This document shows, one piece after another, positions 7,667 to 14,969 of a stretch of 35,215 nt of DNA (position 1 is the stretch's first letter; the number at the start of each line of letters is the position of its first letter). A model generated the notes under the pieces. The model was not told where the DNA came from. It did not search any database and saw only the letters and a list, made by a program, of their open reading frames with translations. The translations under genes and the position numbers were made by a program. The stretch spans positions 1 to 35,215 of the forward strand of contig CALPMA020000006.1 of assembly GCA_943324545.2 (NCBI GenBank), given 5' to 3'. The stretch is from Chitinophaga pinensis (GTDB lineage: Bacteria > Bacteroidota > Bacteroidia > Flavobacteriales > Flavobacteriaceae).

Positions 7667-8425
7667 ATGAAAATTGTAATTTCACCGGCTAAGTCCTTAA
7701 ACTTTGAATCTGAATTACCAATCCAGAATTTTTCCGAAGCTACCTTTTTAAAAGAAGCGCGACAAGTTCATAAAGAATTGAAAAAATTGAAACCTAAAGA
7801 TTTATCAAAATTGATGGACATTTCAGAAAAATTGGCTGAATTGAATTGGGAACGCAATCAAAGTTGGAAAATCCCATTTACCCTAGATAATTCCCGACCT
7901 GCAATTTATGCTTTTGACGGTGAAGTTTACACCGGCTTAGATGCCTACACGATTCCGATGGAAAAAATGGAAGGCTTACAAAATCAATTGTATATCCTTT
8001 CAGGATTATACGGCTTATTGAAGCCACTAGATTTAATTCAGGCTTACCGATTGGAAATGGGAACCTCTATTGCCATTGGTGAATCCAAAAATTTATATGC
8101 CTTTTGGAGAACAAAGATAACTAAGGCGTTAAACAAATCACTTTCAAAAGATGAGTTTTTATTAAATTTAGCAAGCAATGAATATTTCTCGGTTGTTGAT
8201 ACCAAATCACTTAAAACTAAAGTCATTACCCCAGAATTTAAAGATTATAAAGACGGCAATCTTAAGATGATTAGTTTCTTTGCTAAAAAGGCTAGAGGTT
8301 TAATGGTTCGATACATTATTGACACTGATTCCCAAACTATTGATGATATCAAAGGATTTAATTATGAAGGTTATGCTTTTGACATTAATTTGTCAAGCGA
8401 TTCAAAATTAGTTTTTACTAGGTAA
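7667..8425 (+). CDS. yaaA: peroxide stress protein YaaA (DUF328)
   Basis: The 252-residue protein begins MKIVISPAKSLNFE, the YaaA signature, and contains AIYAFDGEVYTGLDA (about 83-97), QNQLYILSGLYGLLKPLDLIQAYRLEMGT, and the late block NLKMISFFAKKARGLMVRYII. In E. coli YaaA lowers intracellular free iron during hydrogen peroxide stress and belongs to the OxyR regulon; the fold binds DNA in vitro. It is monocistronic here: the following gene is convergent. Regulation by OxyR cannot be judged from the sequence. Confidence 0.95.
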   Translation: MKIVISPAKSLNFESELPIQNFSEATFLKEARQVHKELKKLKPKDLSKLMDISEKLAELNWERNQSWKIPFTLDNSRPAIYAFDGEVYTGLDAYTIPMEKMEGLQNQLYILSGLYGLLKPLDLIQAYRLEMGTSIAIGESKNLYAFWRTKITKALNKSLSKDEFLLNLASNEYFSVVDTKSLKTKVITPEFKDYKDGNLKMISFFAKKARGLMVRYIIDTDSQTIDDIKGFNYEGYAFDINLSSDSKLVFTR

Positions 8426-8493
8426 ATTTTTCGCCTTTTTTCTTTAAAGTAGTCACAACGAAAAAAAGAAATTAAGAAATATAAAACTGAATA

Positions 8494-8513
8494 AAGTTAA
8501 TTTATATTAACTT
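8494..8513 (-). terminator. weak AT-rich hairpin at end of pabA/trpG
   Basis: AAGTTAAT (8494-8501), loop TTAT, ATTAACTT (8506-8513). It overlaps the pabA stop codon and has only two G-C pairs and no clear T-run, so it is a weak candidate. Confidence 0.25.
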
Positions 8514-9081
8514 ATTGGTTCAACCAATTTTCTAAAATATGTTTTCCATGTGGAGTTAAAAGGCTTTCAGGGTGAAATTGCACTCCCCGAACATCTAAAT
8601 TTCGGTGTCTTAAAGACATTATTTGATTGTTTGAATCAATGGAAGTTATTTCCAATTCATCTGGTAAATCATTGGGATTTACCACCCAAGAATGGTATCT
8701 TCCAACTTCGATAGTAGTTTCTAAATTTTGAAATAATGGTTCGTCAGGAGCAATAATAGTAATTGTGCTTGCAACTCCGTGATGTACTTTCTCCAAATTA
8801 ATAAGGTTTCCACCAAAAACTTCAGCAATCGCTTGTTGTCCTAAACAAATTCCGAGAATGCTTTTTGTTTTCGAATAGGTTTTGATGACCTCAAGTAATA
8901 ATCCGGCTTTATTTGGCAAACCTGGACCTGGGGAAAGTACAATTTTATCAAATTTTTGTAATTCATCAATATCAAACTCGTCATTTCTATATACGGTAAC
9001 TTCAGCATTTAGATCTTCTAAATAGTGCACTAAATTATAGGTAAAACTGTCGTAGTTATCTATGATTATTATTTTTTTCAT
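8512..9081 (-). CDS. pabA: aminodeoxychorismate/anthranilate synthase amidotransferase subunit
   Basis: A class I glutamine amidotransferase of 189 residues that supplies ammonia to chorismate for 4-amino-4-deoxychorismate (folate) or anthranilate (tryptophan). The catalytic triad is C79 in GICLGQQ, and H170 and E172 in QFHPES. The oxyanion strand LSPGPG is at 49-54. No partner synthase (pabB/trpE) or trp genes are nearby, so this could be PabA, TrpG or a shared subunit; the flavobacterial stand-alone copy is usually named PabA/TrpG. It is transcribed alone, convergent with yaaA. Confidence 0.92.
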   Translation of the reverse strand: MKKIIIIDNYDSFTYNLVHYLEDLNAEVTVYRNDEFDIDELQKFDKIVLSPGPGLPNKAGLLLEVIKTYSKTKSILGICLGQQAIAEVFGGNLINLEKVHHGVASTITIIAPDEPLFQNLETTIEVGRYHSWVVNPNDLPDELEITSIDSNNQIMSLRHRNLDVRGVQFHPESLLTPHGKHILENWLNQ

Positions 9082-9151
9082 TTCCTTTTTATTCGAAATT
9101 TGATATTCTATTTAGATCTTGCAATTTAGGATTTTTTAAATAAATAGACCT

Positions 9152-9187
9152 AAAAAAAAGCCCTAACATTTGCTAGGGCTTTTTTTG
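9152..9187 (-). terminator. terminator of marR-nitroreductase-yceI operon
   Basis: AGCCCTA (9159-9165), loop ACATTTGC, TAGGGCT (9174-9180), flanked by an A-run on one side and a T-run on the other, so it could work in both directions. It lies 17 bases after the yceI stop. Confidence 0.88.
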
Positions 9188-9203
9188 AATTTTTATTGTA
9201 AAA

Positions 9204-9767
9204 TTAGAATTTCAAAGCTACTGTTAACTCAAATTCATCATCAATTGCTCTATCTGCAATAGTATCAGCTAAAGATTTAGAACCGTATTTAATTCCAAAT
9301 TTAGTTCTATCAATACTTAATTTTGCATTAGCAGCATTTGCAGAAACTGTAAGCTCAAAATTTACCGAATTGGTTACTCCTTTAATCGTTAAATCAGCAG
9401 TTACTGAATAAACTCCCGTACTTTTTTCTCCAATAGATTTGAAAACTAAAGTTGCAGATTGAAATTTTTCAGTTCCAAAGAAATCCTCAGATTTTAAGTG
9501 ACCATCCAATTTTTCTTTACCTTGACCTGCTTTTAAATCTGTAGTTGTCATAGAAGTCATGTCAACAGTAAAATTACCACCAACTACTTTTTTACTTTTG
9601 AAAATTAAGTTACCTTCTTTAAGGTTTACTGTTCCTTCATGTTGTCCTGTTACTTTTTTTCCTACCCAAGAGATAGTACTTTTAGCAGCGTCAACTTTTT
9701 TTGTTTGAGCATTTACAGTTCCAAATGCTACTAATAATGCAATTACGATTGTCTTTAAATTTTTCAT
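9204..9767 (-). CDS. YceI family periplasmic lipid-binding-fold protein
   Basis: A 187-residue protein with a Sec signal peptide (MKNLKTIVIALLVAFGTVNAQ, cleavage near residue 20) and a full YceI domain: VDAAKSTISWVGKKVTGQHEGT at the start, then LDGHLKSEDFF, VTADLTIKGVTNSVNFE and the late RTKFGIKYGS. YceI proteins form a lipocalin-like barrel that binds polyisoprenoid or similar lipids. It is the last gene of a marR - nitroreductase - yceI operon (25-base gap), a set seen in many bacteria and thought to respond to quinones or other electrophiles; ligand here unknown. Confidence 0.95.
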   Translation of the reverse strand: MKNLKTIVIALLVAFGTVNAQTKKVDAAKSTISWVGKKVTGQHEGTVNLKEGNLIFKSKKVVGGNFTVDMTSMTTTDLKAGQGKEKLDGHLKSEDFFGTEKFQSATLVFKSIGEKSTGVYSVTADLTIKGVTNSVNFELTVSANAANAKLSIDRTKFGIKYGSKSLADTIADRAIDDEFELTVALKF

Positions 9768-9792
9768 TTTTAAATTTGATTTTAGTTAATAA

Positions 9793-10425
9793 TTATAGTG
9801 TGATAAATAAATCCTCGTTTGATTTTCTTACTTTTTTGTAATGTTGGGTAGCGTCTTCTTCGTGACGGTAACCAATGGTAGCAATTACTGCTACATTTAG
9901 GTTCTGTGCTTCTAATCCTAAAATTTCGTTGAATTGGATTACATTAAATCCTTCCATTGGCGTTACATCAATTTTCAATTCAGCTGCAGCATTAAGTAAA
10001 TTCCCCAAAGCTAAGTAAGTTTGTTTTGCCATCCAAATCGCTTTTTGTTCTGCTGGAATTGGATTAATATTTCCTTTCATATAATCGCTAAATCCAGATA
10101 AAGTTTCAACTGGAATCCCTCTTGTTTCACTGATGTTTTTTATATATGCATCTATATCAGCATCAGTTGCTGAGGTCTGATTTGCAAACACAATCACATG
10201 TGAAGCATCAATAATTTGAGATTGCCCATAAGCTGCAGGAAGTAATTTTGCTCTTAGTTCTGGGTTTTCTATTATAAACACTTTGTAAAGTTGTAAGCCA
10301 TATGATGATGTACTTAGTCGAATCGCTTCTTTAAGAAAGTTTAAATCTTCGGTTGAGATTTTTTTGGTGGCGTCGAATTTTTTTGTTGCGTAACGCCAAT
10401 TTTGATTTTCAATGAAAGTACTCAT
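9793..10425 (-). CDS. NAD(P)H-dependent nitroreductase family oxidoreductase
   Basis: A 210-residue NfsB-like flavoenzyme of the nitroreductase superfamily, expected to bind FMN and to reduce nitroaromatics or quinones with NAD(P)H. The start WRYATKKFDATKKIS and the RLSTSSYGLQLYKVF block (FMN contact region, about 36-50) are family hallmarks, as is PMEGFN near residue 155 and the C-terminal IGYRHEEDATQ. It follows marR by 20 bases and precedes yceI by 25, so all three form one operon under the palindrome-covered promoter. Substrate not predictable. Confidence 0.93.
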   Translation of the reverse strand: MSTFIENQNWRYATKKFDATKKISTEDLNFLKEAIRLSTSSYGLQLYKVFIIENPELRAKLLPAAYGQSQIIDASHVIVFANQTSATDADIDAYIKNISETRGIPVETLSGFSDYMKGNINPIPAEQKAIWMAKQTYLALGNLLNAAAELKIDVTPMEGFNVIQFNEILGLEAQNLNVAVIATIGYRHEEDATQHYKKVRKSNEDLFITL

Positions 10426-10445
10426 AATTTTATGTTTGTTTTTTA

Positions 10446-10901
10446 TTATTTAGTCCTAATTTTTTCTAAAAGTTCGTTCAATTGTTCCAATTCATTTGTG
10501 GTTAAATTGGCCACGAAATTATTTTCATAATCATTTACTTTAGGATCTAATTCTTTTAAAATAGCCAACCCTTTTTCAGTGATTAAAACTTCAATTTTTC
10601 TTCTATTTTCTTTGCATACTTTTCGAGTAACCAATTCTTTCAATAGGAGTTTATCAACTAATCGGGTGGTGTTACTTGTTTTAGCAAGCATTCGTTCTTG
10701 AATAACACACATATTAGCAGGATTTCCTTTCCTACCTCTTAAAATTCTTAATACATTATATTGTTCATTAGATAAATCGTATGGCTTAAGAATTTCAATC
10801 AATCGCTCATGAATATTATTTTGAGTGTAAATAATATTTAAAACCGCTTTTTGAGATAATCCCATTAAAACATTTGATTTTACTACTTCTTCAATTCTCA
10901 T
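10446..10901 (-). CDS. MarR-family transcriptional regulator
   Basis: A winged-helix repressor of 151 residues. The DNA-binding core (about 35-110) contains LSNEQYNVLRILRGRKG, then IQERMLAKTSNTTRLVDKLLLKELV (recognition region) and the wing CKENRRKIEVLITEKG. Two Cys (in NMCVIQ and RKVCKE) could sense oxidants or electrophiles, as in OhrR/YodB-like members, but this is only a possibility. I take the ATG at 10901 rather than an in-frame ATG 14 codons upstream, because the -7 box (10935-10928) and the palindromes lie between them. It heads a three-gene operon and very likely represses it. Confidence 0.93.
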   Translation of the reverse strand: MRIEEVVKSNVLMGLSQKAVLNIIYTQNNIHERLIEILKPYDLSNEQYNVLRILRGRKGNPANMCVIQERMLAKTSNTTRLVDKLLLKELVTRKVCKENRRKIEVLITEKGLAILKELDPKVNDYENNFVANLTTNELEQLNELLEKIRTK

Positions 10902-10947
10902 ATTTGTAACTACAAAATTTGTAGGTACAAATGTATAATACATTTGT
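10902..10947. promoter_or_regulatory. stacked palindromes, MarR operator array
   Basis: Three inverted repeats in 46 bases share the half-site TTTGTA/TACAAA or its extension. Site 1 (10903-10916): TTTGTA-AC-TACAAA. Site 2 (10917-10932): ATTTGTA-GG-TACAAAT. Site 3 (10927-10947): arms ACAAATGTAT and ATACATTTGT around one A, a perfect 21-base dyad that overlaps site 2 and covers the -7 box and much of the spacer. Such symmetry is the usual form of MarR-family operators; autorepression is inferred from position. Confidence 0.7.
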
Positions 10948-10956
10948 TATATTCAA
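10928..10956 (-). promoter_or_regulatory. marR operon promoter (TTG-N18-TACATTTG)
   Basis: On the minus strand TTG (10956-10954), 18 bases, then TACATTTG (10935-10928) matches the Bacteroidota consensus TTG-N17-23-TAnnTTTG. The predicted start is about 20 bases before the marR ATG. Confidence 0.7.
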
Positions 10957-11083
10957 TTGTATTGTTTTGTTATTCTTTTGTTAATTAATTTAATGAAGAA
11001 TTAATTTAATAACTTCTAATTTTATATGTGATTAATAATTAATATATTCGCTTTCCATTATTAAATAACATAAATTATTTCCA

Positions 11084-11389
11084 ATGAATTTAGAGCAACA
11101 AGTTTGGAGAGACCAGTTAAAAGACGATGCAAATGCCGTTATTTTAGATGTAAGAACTGAGGATGAATTTAGCGAAGGGATAATTCCTGGAGCATTTAAC
11201 ATTGATATATACAAAGGACAAGGTTTTATATATGCTTTAGAGGAGTTGGATAAATCCAAAAACTACTATGTTTATTGCAGATCGGGAGGACGAAGTGGTC
11301 AAGCATGTTCAATCATGAGCCAATTGGGTTTTGAAAATACCTATAATTTATTAGGTGGAATAATGAATTGGGAAGGTGAAGTAGTTTAA
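11084..11389 (+). CDS. single-domain rhodanese-like sulfurtransferase
   Basis: A 101-residue cytosolic rhodanese domain. The active-site loop is C65 in YCRSGGRSG, the six-residue cradle expected of a sulfur-carrying rhodanese rather than a phosphatase. The N-terminal VILDVRTEDEFSEGIIPGAFNI block and the C-terminal LLGGIMNW match the family closely. Single-domain rhodaneses shuttle sulfane sulfur to acceptors such as thiol or cyanide; the in vivo donor is not evident. It is divergent from the marR operon and precedes rocD by 74 bases, so cotranscription with rocD is possible but not needed. Confidence 0.93.
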   Translation: MNLEQQVWRDQLKDDANAVILDVRTEDEFSEGIIPGAFNIDIYKGQGFIYALEELDKSKNYYVYCRSGGRSGQACSIMSQLGFENTYNLLGGIMNWEGEVV

Positions 11390-11463
11390 TTTATAACTTT
11401 TTTATTTGGATGATTTCTCTCCATAAGAAGGAATTGAGTTTTTAAAAATTTAAATATTTTAAA

Positions 11464-12744
11464 ATGTCAGTTTTAGAAAAGATAACTACCGAGGGATTAA
11501 TCGGATTAGAAAATGAATTTGGTGCACATAATTACCATCCACTACCAGTTGTATTAAATAGAGGTGAAGGAGTTTATGTTTGGGATGTAGAAGGAAAGCG
11601 TTATTACGATTTTTTATCTGCTTATTCAGCTGTAAATCAAGGTCATTGTCATCCAAAAATTGTTGAAGCATTAATCAATCAAGCCCAAAAATTAACATTA
11701 ACTTCTCGTGCTTTTTACAACGACCAACTGGGTTTGTTTGAAGAGTATATTACCAATTACTTTGGCTTTGATAAAGTATTACCAATGAATACAGGTGCTG
11801 AGGCAGTTGAAACGGCGTTAAAACTTTGTAGAAAATGGGCTTATGAAGTAAAAGGAATTCAAGAGCAAAAAGCACAAATTATTGTTTGTGACGGAAACTT
11901 TCATGGAAGAACAACCACAATAATTTCTTTTTCTAATGATGAAAACGCTAGAAAGAACTTTGGCCCTTATACAGAGGGATTTATTAAAATTCCTTATAAC
12001 GACCTTGAAGCTTTAGAAAACACCTTAAAATCTTCAGATACTATAGCGGGATTCCTAGTGGAACCTATTCAAGGAGAAGCCGGTGTTTATGTACCTTCAG
12101 ACGATTATATGCTTAAAGCAAATGAACTTTGTAATAAATACAATGTTTTATTTATAGTAGATGAAATTCAAACAGGAATAGCAAGAACAGGTTCGCTACT
12201 TGCTGTTTGTGGAAATTGTAGTTGTGAGTATAAATGTGAGAAACAAAGCACTTACGCAACTCCAGATATTCTAATTTTAGGAAAGGCATTATCAGGCGGA
12301 GCTTATCCAGTTTCGGCTGTTTTAGCTAATAATTCAATTATGAATGTAATAAAGCCAGGTCAGCACGGATCTACTTTTGGTGGAAATCCTATTGCGGCTG
12401 CCGTTGCCATTGCAGCTCTTAAAGTGGTTAACGAAGAACAATTAATAAAGAATGCTCGTGTTTTAGGTAAACTCTTTAGAAGTAAGTTAAATGAATATAT
12501 CCCATCTTCAAATGTTGCAATCTTAGTACGCGGCAGAGGTTTGTTAAACGCAATTGTAATCAATGATACCGAAGAAAGTGATACTGCCTGGAATATTTGT
12601 ATGGCTTTACGCGACAATGGATTATTAGCAAAACCAACACACGGAAACATCATTCGTTTTGCTCCACCACTGGTAATTAACGAAACACAAATATTAGATT
12701 GCGTAGACATAATAATTAAAACCCTTAAACAATTTGATAGATAG
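11464..12744 (+). CDS. rocD: ornithine--oxo-acid transaminase, with CxxCxCxxxC insert
   Basis: A class III PLP aminotransferase of 426 residues that converts ornithine and 2-oxoglutarate to glutamate semialdehyde and glutamate (arginine/ornithine breakdown, link to proline). Motifs: [13 protein letters not shown] (109-121), [15 protein letters not shown], the PLP-binding VDEIQTG with D233, and the Schiff-base lysine K274 in ILGKALSGG. Between RTGSLLAV and TPDILILGK it carries [10 protein letters not shown] (C249, C252, C254, C258), absent from the human and Bacillus enzymes as I remember them, where this is a plain short loop. I recall similar inserts in other Bacteroidota RocD proteins. It ends at a strong shared terminator. 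Confidence 0.95.
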   Translation: MSVLEKITTEGLIGLENEFGAHNYHPLPVVLNRGEGVYVWDVEGKRYYDFLSAYSAVNQGHCHPKIVEALINQAQKLTLTSRAFYNDQLGLFEEYITNYFGFDKVLPMNTGAEAVETALKLCRKWAYEVKGIQEQKAQIIVCDGNFHGRTTTIISFSNDENARKNFGPYTEGFIKIPYNDLEALENTLKSSDTIAGFLVEPIQGEAGVYVPSDDYMLKANELCNKYNVLFIVDEIQTGIARTGSLLAVCGNCSCEYKCEKQSTYATPDILILGKALSGGAYPVSAVLANNSIMNVIKPGQHGSTFGGNPIAAAVAIAALKVVNEEQLIKNARVLGKLFRSKLNEYIPSSNVAILVRGRGLLNAIVINDTEESDTAWNICMALRDNGLLAKPTHGNIIRFAPPLVINETQILDCVDIIIKTLKQFDR

Positions 12745-12750
12745 ATAAAT

Positions 12751-12778
12751 AAAAAACCCTCTTTTTAGAGGGTTTTTT
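12751..12778. terminator. bidirectional terminator after rocD
   Basis: AAAAAACCCTCT (12751-12762), loop TTTT, AGAGGGTTTTTT (12767-12778): a perfect 12-bp stem with A- and T-runs, between convergent rocD and the CCC-motif gene. Confidence 0.9.
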
Positions 12779-12788
12779 ATTGCAATAG

Positions 12789-13127
12789 CTATTGGCTTTG
12801 TTCTTGTTGGTATTTAGCTTTAGCTTCCAAATTCTTCTGGAATTCTAATAATTTTTCTGGACCAAGTGAATATAAATATACAAATGCCAGTAAAGTTAAT
12901 GCGCTAAGAACTATTCCTACCATCCCTAAAATTCTTCCAACATTCAAATTCTTATAATTCAAATACAATTCAGGACTTTCTTTATATAGTTTTAAATCTT
13001 TGTTAGCTAAAACAACTGCTATAATCCCAAAGGTTAAACCAATAAAACCATAGCAACAACAAGTTACTATTGATAAAATTCCTAATACAAGAACTGCGGT
13101 TCCGTTGGGTAGATTTCTTTTTTCCAT
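12789..13127 (-). CDS. CCC-motif membrane protein
   Basis: A 112-residue protein with two hydrophobic segments (about 12-41 and 65-88) and a charged C-terminal tail rich in Lys, Glu and Gln. The first membrane segment contains the triple cysteine TCCCYG that names this small Bacteroidota family. The N-terminal LPNGTAVLVLGILSIVTCCC and the hinge LANKDLKLYKESP fit my memory of the family well. It lies 11 bases after the DUF2752 gene on the same strand, a frequent pair. The role is unknown; a membrane function in envelope stress or transport is only a guess. Confidence 0.85.
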   Translation of the reverse strand: MEKRNLPNGTAVLVLGILSIVTCCCYGFIGLTFGIIAVVLANKDLKLYKESPELYLNYKNLNVGRILGMVGIVLSALTLLAFVYLYSLGPEKLLEFQKNLEAKAKYQQEQSQ

Positions 13128-13138
13128 AGAAGTAATAA

Positions 13139-13423
13139 TTAAATGTTTGATATTTTGTAAATATAGGAAATAATCATAATTATGGCATTAGATATCGCTA
13201 ATCCTATTATTATTTTTTGATAGTTTCTTTTTTTATCAATTAGATGTAAACCTATTAAACCAAAAAGGAGTAGGGTTGTATATATTGCTGGAAATTGATA
13301 AAATGCCTTAGTGAATTCTCCATTCAGTAATAAAAGTAAAGAACGCTGCGTTCCACAACCAATACAATCGATTCCAAATAGCGATTTGTTCATGCAAGGC
13401 AATAGGTATTTTTCTATATTCAA
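13139..13423 (-). CDS. DUF2752 domain membrane protein
   Basis: A 94-residue protein with the DUF2752 signature: C10 early, then GIDCIGCGTQRSLLLLLNGEFTKAFYQFP, followed by two membrane helices (about 42-60 and 69-88). The conserved Cys and the CGxxRS turn suggest a membrane-bound redox or metal site, but nothing is proven for the family. It precedes the CCC-motif gene by 11 bases and is probably cotranscribed. The product may start at residue 11, M11 (MNKSLFGID), but the conserved C10 favours the longer start. Confidence 0.85.
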   Translation of the reverse strand: MNIEKYLLPCMNKSLFGIDCIGCGTQRSLLLLLNGEFTKAFYQFPAIYTTLLLFGLIGLHLIDKKRNYQKIIIGLAISNAIIMIISYIYKISNI

Positions 13424-13528
13424 TCCTCGGTAATTTTGAGTTGCAATTTAATACTATTTACATTCAATATATTAATTGCTTGTTATTATTTCAAAGTTAC
13501 CTACTTTTGAATTATTAAATTATACACT

Positions 13529-13711
13529 ATGAAAAAAGTCTTACTTCCAATAATGATAATTGCAATTCTAGTTGCTTTTTATGAGCAAAGTTTGGAGAAA
13601 AAAAACGTCTATATTCAGGTAATTTCAATAGTAGTTTTTATGTTTGGAATGATGAAATTAAGCGCTAAAGTACCAAGTAAAAATCAAGAAAAAGAAGAGG
13701 AAGATGTTTAG
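13529..13711 (+). CDS. small two-pass membrane protein (60 aa)
   Basis: A 60-residue protein with two hydrophobic stretches (about 4-18 and 28-45) separated by a charged EQSLEKKN segment, ending in a Lys/Glu-rich tail. The last codons overlap the start of the Smr gene by 8 nt (ATGTTTAG carries both the ATG and the TAG), a sign of coupled translation that supports its reality. I recall short proteins like this just before Smr genes in flavobacteria, but no function. Confidence 0.7.
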   Translation: MKKVLLPIMIIAILVAFYEQSLEKKNVYIQVISIVVFMFGMMKLSAKVPSKNQEKEEEDV

Positions 13712-14255
13712 TATAGGGGATAAGGTTTCGGTTCTTGATGACGATATAAACGGCGTTGTGATTTCTATAAATAACAAGGAGGTTTCTATCGAAACTACCG
13801 ATGGATTTACGATGACATTTTTTGTCAATGAATTAATTAAAGTAAACGATACCAGTATTTTAAGTAAAAATATAGGAAGTTTTAATTCAAGTAAAATTAA
13901 AATTGAAAAAGAAGAGCCAAAACCGCGTAGTTTTGTAAAAGTTAAGAAATCAAAATACGAAATTCCTGCTCCAGAATTCGATTTGCACATCGAAAAATTG
14001 GTTCCGAATTTCAGAGGAATGAGTAATTATGACATCCTCACCTTACAAACAGAAACGGCAAAAAGACATCTCGAATTTGCGATCAGAAATCGCATACCAA
14101 AAATAGTCTTTATTCACGGTGTTGGTGAAGGTGTTTTAAAAGCAGAACTTGATTTTTTAATGGGAAGATACGATCAGATTTTCTTCCAAGAAGCCAATTA
14201 TCAAAAATACGGTCAAGGAGCAACCGAGGTTTTTATAAAGCAGAATGTTAAATAA
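13704..14255 (+). CDS. Smr domain protein with N-terminal SH3-like (DUF2027-type) domain
   Basis: A 183-residue protein. Residues 1-50 (IGDKVSVLDDDINGVVISINNKEVSIET) look like a small SH3-like barrel of the DUF2027 type; a charged Lys-rich linker follows; residues 92-183 are an Smr domain with the FDLH motif and IHGVGEGVLKAELDFLM, the HGxGxG loop. Smr domains are nucleic-acid endonucleases, found at the end of MutS2 and alone. Alone with DUF2027 the protein is shorter than the roughly 340-residue Bacteroides form. It is coupled to the small membrane gene upstream. Role likely in RNA or DNA quality control, inferred from the domain only. Confidence 0.88.
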   Translation: MFSIGDKVSVLDDDINGVVISINNKEVSIETTDGFTMTFFVNELIKVNDTSILSKNIGSFNSSKIKIEKEEPKPRSFVKVKKSKYEIPAPEFDLHIEKLVPNFRGMSNYDILTLQTETAKRHLEFAIRNRIPKIVFIHGVGEGVLKAELDFLMGRYDQIFFQEANYQKYGQGATEVFIKQNVK

Positions 14256-14266
14256 TCCTACTTGAT

Positions 14267-14797
14267 TTATGGTGTTGTTACATAGTTTCCGTAAACATAG
14301 TTTTCATAGGTAAAAGTATTTGCTCCATTTGAAAAAGTGATATTTTTAAAAACTACATAATGGTTGTATCCAGTTATAGCATTTGTAGTTGGGTTAACTA
14401 TTTGATTAGTAGTAACTTGAATAAGTCCGCTCGTCCCGATAATTCCATTTGAAGCATACCATTCATCAATAACTGAAGGGGCTGCAGGGGGAAGAATTTC
14501 ACAAAAATAAGAATTGCTAATTATAGAATTGAAAGATCTGTAAATTACTTGATTGCTATTGTTGATTACTATTGTTCTTGGTGAATTTACCGCTGTTACT
14601 GTATTTGCAAATGTTGTAATTGGTGTTTTTAAAATTAGCGCTCCGTTGTTTTTTACTTTAAAGAACAATCCGTTATTGGTGGTGCAACTATTAATTGCTG
14701 CAGCTGGATCAAAATTAAAAGTCTCAATTTTTAATTCTCCATCGTTACAGCTAATAAATAAAAAAGCACAAACCAGTATTCCTATAATTTTTTTCAT
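14267..14797 (-). CDS. lipoprotein of unknown function
   Basis: A 176-residue protein beginning MKKIIGILVCAFLFISC: a lipoprotein signal with lipobox FISC and lipidated Cys at 17, followed by NDGE. The rest is rich in Asn, Thr, Ser and Val, with beta-strand character, and has a second Cys pair (C38 and C99) that could form a disulfide. I choose the ATG at 14797, not one 21 codons upstream, because a -7 box lies between them and the signal peptide starts here. Convergent with the Smr gene (gap 11 bases). No family recognised. Confidence 0.75.
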   Translation of the reverse strand: MKKIIGILVCAFLFISCNDGELKIETFNFDPAAAINSCTTNNGLFFKVKNNGALILKTPITTFANTVTAVNSPRTIVINNSNQVIYRSFNSIISNSYFCEILPPAAPSVIDEWYASNGIIGTSGLIQVTTNQIVNPTTNAITGYNHYVVFKNITFSNGANTFTYENYVYGNYVTTP

Positions 14798-14813
14798 GAT
14801 ACTATATTTCACA

Positions 14814-14821
14814 CAAAAATA
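14814..14821 (-). promoter_or_regulatory. -7 box (TATTTTTG) of lipoprotein gene
   Basis: On the minus strand TATTTTTG (14821-14814) sits 16 bases before the chosen ATG and upholds that start. No -33 TTG at the right distance. Confidence 0.5.
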
Positions 14822-14916
14822 TAATATTATTTGCAGGTATTCTGTAGTTTGTAGAATCAATTTTTAATAAGTCAATTTATTTAATAAAAAAGCTATTCCA
14901 CATTGATTTGATTTCC

Positions 14917-14924
14917 TATTTTTG
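14917..14924 (+). promoter_or_regulatory. -7 box (TATTTTTG) of cysteine desulfurase gene
   Basis: TATTTTTG lies 45 bases before the cysteine desulfurase ATG. A TTG at 14903-14905 is too close (11 bases) to be a normal -33 element. Confidence 0.5.
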
Positions 14925-14969
14925 TATTCAAAATTGATAATTATTTGTCAATAAAGTTAAAAAACACCT

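Noticed and set aside
10446-10943. Longer MarR protein starting at the ATG at 10943
   Set aside because: The promoter -7 box and operator palindromes lie inside this extra part, so the transcript would not contain it; the ATG at 10901 fits the family length.
14798-14860. Extended N-terminus of the lipoprotein
   Set aside because: It overlaps a -7 box, and the true lipoprotein signal starts at 14797.
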